A stretch of 64,000 nt of DNA from Candidatus Sumerlaeota bacterium (lineage in GTDB: Bacteria > Sumerlaeota > Sumerlaeia > MWCT01 > JAUWMI01), in contig JAUWMI010000016.1 in assembly GCA_030613245.1 (NCBI GenBank), positions 1-64,000 of the forward strand, read 5' to 3'. Positions within the stretch are counted from its first letter, which is position 1. The number at the start of each line of letters is the position of its first letter. The position numbers and the translations under genes are program-made. The notes below the pieces were generated by a model that worked only from the letters and a program-made list of their open reading frames with translations, was not told the origin of the DNA and ran no database searches. This document shows, piece by piece, positions 55,114 to 61,487 of the stretch.

Positions 55114-55462
55114 AGACTTCAACGACAATCATCCAGATAGTGCGATAATAGCGTTCTTACAGTTCCGGCTGAAAGAATGTCTGCGATAGATTGTGAATAT
55201 GAGTGGCAAGGGAAGAGCACTCGCCCGAGCTCTCACATGAAGATCACGGTCCTTGTTACCGGACTCTCACCGAAGCCTAATCGCGTGCCATTGTGTCCAT
55301 CTGAACGACTACCCCGTAGCAGAATTCCACCTTGGCTGCCATGGATTTCTCGAAAAAAGAAAAACAGTTCTTGACATTGAGAAAGCATGGTACTATAAAA
55401 TAAAGATTCGTTTTTCTTATAATACGGAGGATTTTCAAATCAGCTGAATTAGGAGCCAAGAA
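55114..55462. other. Intergenic region with regulator promoter
   Basis: 349 bases between the glycosidase-like gene and tetR. Apart from the near-consensus promoter entered separately I see no gene. AT-rich stretches around 55390-55445 may include the operator for the TetR-type regulator. Confidence 0.4.
55371..55399 (+). promoter_or_regulatory. Near-consensus promoter of the TetR/efflux operon
   Basis: TTGACA (55371-55376), a 17-base spacer and TATAAA (55394-55399). This is the best promoter match in the window. It lies 64 bases before the regulator start, which has an AGGAG site. Such strength suits an operon held off by its own repressor (inference). Confidence 0.7.
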
Positions 55463-56083
55463 ATGAAACAATTGTCCAGAAAAGGAAGAGAGAAGCAAAG
55501 GCACCGGAGCGAAATTCTCCAGGTGGCGGAAGCTGTGTTCTCTGAGAAGGGCTTTTTTAAATCCACGATTCGAGAAATTGCTAGAAAGGCAGAGTTTGCA
55601 ACTGCAACCATCTATAAGTTCTTCAAGAGCAAAGAAGATCTCTATACAAAAGTGATAATAGAGAAGGCTGACGAATTTGTGAGTTTTGTAGAGTCAGAAG
55701 TTTCAAAAGAGACGAGTATTATGATGAAGGTAGAGAAATCCATTGAAGCAAAGGTCGGTTTCTTCCTCGGGAATGTATCTTTTGTAAAAATTTACTTCGC
55801 CCAGACAAGAGGTGCGGGTTTCAGTATCCATATGAGCATGGACAAAAGAATCCGCAAAAAATATGAGGGTCTCCTTCAGTTTGTTGCGCAATTATTCAGG
55901 GACGGGATAAAGGAAGGCATCTTTATCAAGGCAGATCCGTGCGATCTTGCATTGGCGCTGGACGGCTTGACGAATGCGTTTATGTTTTCGTTCCTCGAAT
56001 CAAGGAAAGAAAGCAAAGAGTTGCTTCTAAAGAAAATACCGCTAATGAAAAAGATATTTTTCGAACAAGTGCGGCTAAAATAG
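55463..56083 (+). CDS. TetR/AcrR-family transcriptional regulator
   Basis: 206 residues. The N-terminal DNA-binding domain is standard TetR: RSEILQVAEAVFSEKGFFKSTIREIARKAEFATATIYKFFKSKEDLY (residues about 14-60). The C-terminal domain is helical and variable, as expected for a ligand-binding domain. Start ATG with TTAGGAG upstream. It precedes an adaptor and RND pump on the same strand and probably represses them, responding to a pump substrate. Confidence 0.95.
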   Translation: MKQLSRKGREKQRHRSEILQVAEAVFSEKGFFKSTIREIARKAEFATATIYKFFKSKEDLYTKVIIEKADEFVSFVESEVSKETSIMMKVEKSIEAKVGFFLGNVSFVKIYFAQTRGAGFSIHMSMDKRIRKKYEGLLQFVAQLFRDGIKEGIFIKADPCDLALALDGLTNAFMFSFLESRKESKELLLKKIPLMKKIFFEQVRLK

Positions 56084-56109
56084 ACGTCGAAACAAGGAGA
56101 GATAGAATA

Positions 56110-57228
56110 GTGAGAAAACCCTCTATCTACGGCATGTCTGCCTTGCTTGTCAGTTTGGCGCTGGTAATTGGATGCAGACAGGAGAATCCCGGTAAGCCAT
56201 CAGATAAAATAGACGAACACAAAACCAAGGTAAAGGCGATTACTGCAAGGAAAGGGAGCCTTTGCATTTCTCTGTCCTTGACTGGAACCCTGGCTCCTTT
56301 CCAAGAGATAAAGATAACGTCGAAAATTCCCGGCCGCGTGGAAGAAGTATACGTAGAAGAAGGGAGCCAAGTCAAGGCTGGACAGACCTTGATCCAATTA
56401 GAACAGAAAGAGCTGGTTCTAGGCGTCAAGCAGGAAGAATCTTCACTTACTTCGGCCAATGCCCATCTTGCCGATACAAAGAATGACTATGAAAAGATGA
56501 AGAAGCTTTGGGAGGAAAAATGCATAGCCGGGCAGAGATGGGACAAAATCCAGGCCGGTCTTGAAGTGGCTGAAGCTCAAGTTGAACATGCGAAAGCCGC
56601 TCTAGCCTTAGCAAGGAACCAACTTGCCAATTCCAATATAAAATCTCCGATCAATGGAATCGTAACTAAAAAATTTGTTGAACCGGGAGAAGTTGTATCA
56701 CCCCCTATGATGCCAGGTATACCGCTTCTACAGATCATGAAACTCGACGTACTCAAAAACAAGGTAAATATTTCCGAAAAAAGGATTAATCAGATACATA
56801 TTGGCCAGGAATCTGAAATCAGGGTAGACGGGTTCCCTGGCAAGACCTTTTCTGGAAAGATCTGCAAGATTGCCCCGGTGGTCGATCCCCAGAGCAGGAC
56901 ATTCGAGGTTGAGATCAACATTGCCAATCCTGAACTTGAGCTCAAGGCCGGTATGTTCGCAAGGGTCAATATTGCCCTTGAGAAGCGCTCCAATGTTTTG
57001 CTGCTACCGGTTAAGGCTGTTTCGGATGAAGGTAAAGAGAAGGTAATCTTTCTGGCAAAGAACGATGTTGCCGAGGAGCGAACGGTGACCGTCGGACTAA
57101 CCGATGGAATGAACGTCGAAATTACTTCCGGAGTCAAAGAGGGCGAGATGGTCATCGTGAAAGGAAATCTTGGGCTAGAGAGCGGCACAAGAATAATCGT
57201 TGAAGCCATTCCTCTTTCAGAAGAATAA
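56110..57228 (+). CDS. RND efflux periplasmic adaptor (membrane fusion lipoprotein)
   Basis: 372 residues from a GTG at 56110 with AGGAGA nine bases upstream; the frame extends back to 55939 only through tetR. The N-terminus is a lipoprotein signal ending LVIGC. A lipoyl-like half (IPGRVEEVYVEEGSQVKAGQTLIQLEQKE), a helical hairpin, its return half (SPINGIVTKKFVEPGEVV) and beta-barrel/MP domains follow. It links the inner-membrane pump to an outer-membrane channel; no TolC-type gene is in the window. Confidence 0.94.
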   Translation: MRKPSIYGMSALLVSLALVIGCRQENPGKPSDKIDEHKTKVKAITARKGSLCISLSLTGTLAPFQEIKITSKIPGRVEEVYVEEGSQVKAGQTLIQLEQKELVLGVKQEESSLTSANAHLADTKNDYEKMKKLWEEKCIAGQRWDKIQAGLEVAEAQVEHAKAALALARNQLANSNIKSPINGIVTKKFVEPGEVVSPPMMPGIPLLQIMKLDVLKNKVNISEKRINQIHIGQESEIRVDGFPGKTFSGKICKIAPVVDPQSRTFEVEINIANPELELKAGMFARVNIALEKRSNVLLLPVKAVSDEGKEKVIFLAKNDVAEERTVTVGLTDGMNVEITSGVKEGEMVIVKGNLGLESGTRIIVEAIPLSEE

Positions 57229-57249
57229 GAACACAGAAGGTGAAGTCAA

Positions 57250-60200
57250 ATGAAAATACCAGAATTTTCGGTACACCGCCCGGTAACAGTATCAATGTTT
57301 ATTCTCATGATTGTGGTCTTGGGTGGCATATCTTTTATCAGACTTCCCATTGAACTTATGCCCGACCTGACCTACCCGGTGGCTGCGGTCATAACCAGCT
57401 ATGAAGGGGTTGCATCGGAAGATGTGGAAACCCTTATTACTAAAGTTATTGAATCAGCGGTTAGCAAAGTCAAGAATGTAAAGACCGTCAGTTCCACATC
57501 TCAAGAAGGTCTTTCGATAGTAGTAGTGGAATGTGAGTGGGGTACCAATATTGATTTCGCTGCCCAGGACATGCGCGATGCTATAGGGGTTGTCAGGGAC
57601 TATCTACCGTCCGAGATCGATGACCCCATCGTTTTAAAATTCGACCCATCAATGATCCCCGTTATCGCCTATGGAATTGTGGGAAAGAGGAGCCTGCGTG
57701 ATCTCCGGTCTCTCGTCAAGGATGAAATAAAGGATCGCATCGAGATGGTTGATGGTGTGGCAAGCGCCATGATTATGGGGGGCAGAGAAAGAGAAATACA
57801 AGTCTTGCTTGACCGCGCAAAAGTGGAATCATTAGGTATCCCCCTCCAGCAGGTGGTTGCAAAACTGAGGTATGAAAATCTCAATCTTTCGGGAGGACAT
57901 TTAACCCAAGGCCACACAGAATATCTTCTGAGGACCCTTGGTGAATTTGAAAATATTGCCCAGATCATAAACACAGTGGTAGCAGTTCAAAATGGTAATC
58001 CTGTTTATATCAGAGATATTGCCACGGTCGCAGATACTCACAAAGAGGTTCGCAATGACAGCCGTGTCAATCGTCAAAATGGAATAATCCTTTCTGTCAT
58101 CAAAGAGTCGGGTGCCAATACGGCTGAAGTTGTCAGCGCAGTTAAGAAACAGGTTGCGGCACTCAGGGAGGAACTTCCCCCGGATATTGAATTCTATATT
58201 GCCCTCGATCAAGGTGCACTTACCGAGAAGATTGTCTCCTGCACAGGGCAGGATGCCCTATGGGGTGGTCTCATCGCGGCAATCCTGATCCTGCTTATCT
58301 TACGCAACTGGCGTCCTACCCTTACCATCGCACTTTCGATTCCTCTTTCAATCCTGGGCACATTCGTTGTGGTGTATGCCTTCGATTTCACCCTTAACAC
58401 CATGACAATGAGTGGTCTTGCACTCGGCGTTGGGATGCTGGTGAGCAACGCCATCATTGTCATCGAGAATATTTTCCGCCACATGGAAGAAGGCAAGAAT
58501 AGATTCGAGGCTGCGATCGATGGCACAAGTGAAGTAGGAATGGCAATAGCCGCTTCCACTTTCACCACCATAGCGGTCTTTCTTCCAATGTTCTTTGCAA
58601 CCGGCATTGCGGGAAAACTCTCGCGTGGTCTTGCCCTCACCGTAGCCGTATCGCTGTTGGCCTCGCTTTTCGTGGCCTTGACACTCGTGCCAATGATGGC
58701 ATCCAAGATATTCCGGCTGAGAACGAGAAAACAGGGGAATGATTCAAGAAAAGATAAGCGTGGAGTCGTTAGCAAAATCTACGGCAGTCTCCTGCAATGG
58801 GCACTGCGCCATCGCTGGAAGGTAACCCTAGCTTCATTCGCTGTATTTGCAGGAAGCCTGGCACTTGTTCCTCTTGTCGGAACAGAATTCATGCCCGCCA
58901 TTGACACAAGTTTGGTGATTATCAAAGTCGAAATGCCTGTTGGAACAGAACTGGACGAGACACGCCATGTAGTACAGCAGATTGAAGATATTATGGCTGA
59001 TGAGGGAGGACTCGACGTTGTCTGTTCGTTCACTGGTGTGCTGGTAGGAGCAAAGATGGAAGCAGCCTTCGGAATGAGCAACATCGGAGTAAATGAGGCG
59101 CAGATTTTCGCCCACGCCGTAGACAAAGACAAGCGTAAGCGCACAACCATGGAGATACAAGATAGTATCAGGAGAAAGCTTCCCAATATAAAAGGAGCTA
59201 AGATAGAATTTATGGATCTGGCAAGGATGATTACGAGTGCCGGTACAGGGCAAATCCCTATCGAGGTAAAGATTTTCGGTAAGGACATAATAAAGCTGGA
59301 GCAGATAGCTAACAATCTCGTCGCTGACTGTAAGGATATAGAAGGACTATATGATGTGGACACTACTCTTCGACGTGGAAAACCTGAGCTTCACTTCAAG
59401 ATTGACCGAGAGAAGGCTTCACAGATGGAACTATCGGTTGGACAGATTGCCTCCACCGTCCGAGCTGCGTTTGAAGGGCAGGTAGCAACTCTTTACCGCA
59501 CTGGCGGAGATGAGTTTGACCTGAGAGTGAAATATCAGGAGAATGATAGGAAGACCTTGCAGGATGTTGAAGACATCCTCGTGGCCGCTCCGCTCGGGTC
59601 GCAGCATCGGCTCTCTGATATCGCAGAAATATCAAAAGGGGAGGGTCCTGTGAGGCTCTTCCGTGAAAATCAAAAGCGGAAAGCCTCGGTGACCGGCAAC
59701 TTCAGCGGACGGGACCTTGGTAGCATTCTTGCTGATATCAAGTCAAAAGTAGCCAAGGTTGACTTTCCTCAAGGTTATTTCGTGGAGTACGGTGGCGAGA
59801 TCAAGCGCATGAGGGAGACCTTTTTTTCGCTGGGCGCAGCCTTCATACTTTCCGTTCTCCTAGTCTATATGGTTATGGCTGCCCAATTTGAATCCCTGGT
59901 ACATCCTTTCGGTGTTATTTTTACAGTGCCCTTAGGACTCATCGGCGTAATACTGCTTCTTCTTTTCACAGGAAATACACTCTCTCTACCCTCGCTTTTG
60001 GGAATGATCATCCTGGCAGGAATAGTGGTAAACAACGGAATTGTGCTGGTGGATTATATAAATCAACTCAGGGCGCGCGGCATGGCGAGGGATGAAGCCA
60101 TTGTCCGGGGCGGTATAACAAAGATGCGAGCTATGCTGCTGACCGCCGCCGTGGCAATCGTGGGGATGACCCCGATGGCTATATCGACCGGCGAAGGAGC

Positions 60201-60357
60201 TGAAATGCGTGCTCCTATCGCACTATCAGTTATTGGCGGGATGATCGTATCGACCTTTCTGATGTTAGTAATCATACCGACGGTCTACAGTATCCTGGAT
60301 GAAATTGCCCGTAAAGCAAAAAGGCGAACCGCCGAGATTCTACATGGGGAGGAATAG
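57250..60357 (+). CDS. RND-family multidrug efflux transporter
   Basis: 1035 residues, full length, with helix 1 near residues 10-30 (TVSMFILMIVVLGGISF), two large periplasmic loops and helices 2-6 and 8-12. Proton-relay residues appear in the GLALGVGMLVSNAIIVIENIFRH segment (helix 4 in HAE1-type pumps usually has two Asp; here GMLVSNAI has Asn). The C-terminus has VMAAQFESLVHPFGVIFTVPLG and GMIILAGIVVNNGIVLVDYIN. It probably exports hydrophobic drugs, bile-like compounds or metabolites. It starts 21 bases after the adaptor. Confidence 0.95.
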   Translation: MKIPEFSVHRPVTVSMFILMIVVLGGISFIRLPIELMPDLTYPVAAVITSYEGVASEDVETLITKVIESAVSKVKNVKTVSSTSQEGLSIVVVECEWGTNIDFAAQDMRDAIGVVRDYLPSEIDDPIVLKFDPSMIPVIAYGIVGKRSLRDLRSLVKDEIKDRIEMVDGVASAMIMGGREREIQVLLDRAKVESLGIPLQQVVAKLRYENLNLSGGHLTQGHTEYLLRTLGEFENIAQIINTVVAVQNGNPVYIRDIATVADTHKEVRNDSRVNRQNGIILSVIKESGANTAEVVSAVKKQVAALREELPPDIEFYIALDQGALTEKIVSCTGQDALWGGLIAAILILLILRNWRPTLTIALSIPLSILGTFVVVYAFDFTLNTMTMSGLALGVGMLVSNAIIVIENIFRHMEEGKNRFEAAIDGTSEVGMAIAASTFTTIAVFLPMFFATGIAGKLSRGLALTVAVSLLASLFVALTLVPMMASKIFRLRTRKQGNDSRKDKRGVVSKIYGSLLQWALRHRWKVTLASFAVFAGSLALVPLVGTEFMPAIDTSLVIIKVEMPVGTELDETRHVVQQIEDIMADEGGLDVVCSFTGVLVGAKMEAAFGMSNIGVNEAQIFAHAVDKDKRKRTTMEIQDSIRRKLPNIKGAKIEFMDLARMITSAGTGQIPIEVKIFGKDIIKLEQIANNLVADCKDIEGLYDVDTTLRRGKPELHFKIDREKASQMELSVGQIASTVRAAFEGQVATLYRTGGDEFDLRVKYQENDRKTLQDVEDILVAAPLGSQHRLSDIAEISKGEGPVRLFRENQKRKASVTGNFSGRDLGSILADIKSKVAKVDFPQGYFVEYGGEIKRMRETFFSLGAAFILSVLLVYMVMAAQFESLVHPFGVIFTVPLGLIGVILLLLFTGNTLSLPSLLGMIILAGIVVNNGIVLVDYINQLRARGMARDEAIVRGGITKMRAMLLTAAVAIVGMTPMAISTGEGAEMRAPIALSVIGGMIVSTFLMLVIIPTVYSILDEIARKAKRRTAEILHGEE

Positions 60358-60665
60358 ATGACAATCCCTTCACGTCAGAGGAATGCCAATAGAAGAATTT
60401 TACTCATTCTTGCCGGGAGTTCGGGAGTTCCGGGGACACCATACTTATCTCTCTTTTCCAGGGTATCTCTCCGATGGTTGAATGGGTTTGCTTTTCGGTC
60501 CCGGCTTGCGAGGCACGCGCATGTGACCCAACATTCTCTCAAGGTTAGCTATGGACCCCGGTTTGCTTAGAGATCTTTCTGTCCTCTCGTGCACACACAT
60601 CCTTTCCACTTCCTCACCCGCATCCTGCCCATCCTGTTTAATCTCCGAGCTGCACTCGCAACGCT
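60358..60665. other. Intergenic region, possible transposase remnant
   Basis: About 300 bases. On the - strand around 60445-60570 the frame encodes a short stretch (LERMLGHMRVPRKPGPKSKP) reminiscent of the C-terminus of REP-associated tyrosine transposases, but no start, catalytic region or complete frame is present. I see no intact gene. Confidence 0.25.
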
Positions 60666-60770
60666 TAATGTATAGTGCGTCCATTTAAGCAATGAGAAGA
60701 ACAGGATATTAGGATGTGAAGGATAAACCCCAAGAAAATCGTATGTATCCTACCTATCCTGTTTGCTATT
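60666..60770. repeat. Palindromic repeat, copy A
   Basis: An imperfect palindrome: AACAGGATATTAGGAT (60700-60715) faces ATCCTACCTATCCTGTT (60746-60762) around GGATAAACCCCAAGAA. It is preceded by a 35-base segment (AATG-AT-GTG-TCC-TTT-AGCAAT) that is also shared with copy B. Confidence 0.7.
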
Positions 60771-60817
60771 TAGTTCTACGCATCCTTCTTATTTACCGGC
60801 CTGGAGCTTGCGAATCT

Positions 60818-60922
60818 GAATGCATTGTGTATCCGTTTCAGCAATAAAAAGAACAGGACGATAGGATGTATAGGATAAACCCCAAGAACATCCTATCCAT
60901 CCTACCCATCTTGTTTACTGCC
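60818..60922. repeat. Palindromic repeat, copy B, at the 3' end of the GxxExxY gene
   Basis: Second copy about 152 bases from copy A, with the same leading segment, AACAGGACGATAGGAT, the central GGATAAACCCCAAGAA and ATCCTATCCATCCTACCCATCTTGTTT. The stop codon and last residues of the GxxExxY gene lie inside this copy. Confidence 0.7.
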
Positions 60923-61285
60923 CGGCCGAAACAATCGCTTGTACTCGATTCTTGGGGTTCCGAAGTTGACCAACAGTCCGACTTCAATCCCCGTGGCTTT
61001 TAGGTAGTGGATTACCTGAGCAGAATGCTCTGGGGTGAGCACCTTTACAGCTTTTAGTTCGACAATAACCTTCCCTTCTACCAGTAGATCGGCGAAATAT
61101 TCCCCGATCTCCTGGCCCCTGAAGAAGACCTTAACGGACGCCTGGGACTCTACGGAAAGCCCTTTCTCTCGGAGGGCAATGGCCAACGCCTTCTCGTAAA
61201 CTGGCTCGAGAAATCCTGACCCCAGCTCATTCGCAACCTCAAAGCAGGCTTCCAGGATTTTCGATGTAAGCTCTTCGTAAAGCAT
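60902..61285 (-). CDS. GxxExxY protein
   Basis: 127 residues. The namesake motif is G24-F-L-E27-P-V-Y30 in ELGSGFLEPVYEKAL. Later segments VKVFFRGQEIGEYFADLLVEGKVIVELKAV and QVIHYLKATGIEVGLLVNFG match the family, which has a PD-(D/E)XK nuclease-like core (D-x-L-V and E-x-K in the ELKA segment). Cellular function is not established. The gene is bracketed by palindromic repeats, one ending inside its 3' end and one about 10 bases upstream of its ATG, which suggests it moves or spreads with them (inference). Confidence 0.9.
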   Translation of the reverse strand: MLYEELTSKILEACFEVANELGSGFLEPVYEKALAIALREKGLSVESQASVKVFFRGQEIGEYFADLLVEGKVIVELKAVKVLTPEHSAQVIHYLKATGIEVGLLVNFGTPRIEYKRLFRPGSKQDG

Positions 61286-61295
61286 AAATTTAATG

Positions 61296-61362
61296 AACAG
61301 GATTTTAGGATTAGTAGGATATCTTATTAAGAAACATCCTATCTATCCTACCTATCCTGTTA
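61296..61362. repeat. Palindromic repeat, copy C, just upstream of the GxxExxY gene
   Basis: Third copy: AACAGGATTTTAGGATTAGTAGGAT faces ATCCTATCTATCCTACCTATCCTGTT with a shorter, AT-rich centre. It shares the arms but not the leading segment of copies A and B. Confidence 0.65.
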
Positions 61363-61487
61363 ATATTGTTTACTTTGCGTAGACAAGATGAATATTCCAT
61401 CTTGGGGGAGCGCTTTACGCAAAAGGCCATCGCTTGGTTCCAGATGTCAGTTTTTTTATAAGCTAATCTGCTATGTCTTTATATCTT

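Noticed and set aside
58209-59363. Two long - strand open frames
   Set aside because: Antisense to the RND transporter, with no ribosome site or family motif.
60358-60570. 70-codon + strand open frame after the RND gene
   Set aside because: No ribosome site of its own beyond the RND end, and composition suggests remnant or non-coding sequence.
60666-61362. CRISPR array
   Set aside because: Only three copies, unequal spacing, palindromic arms and a gene between two of them; no cas gene is present.
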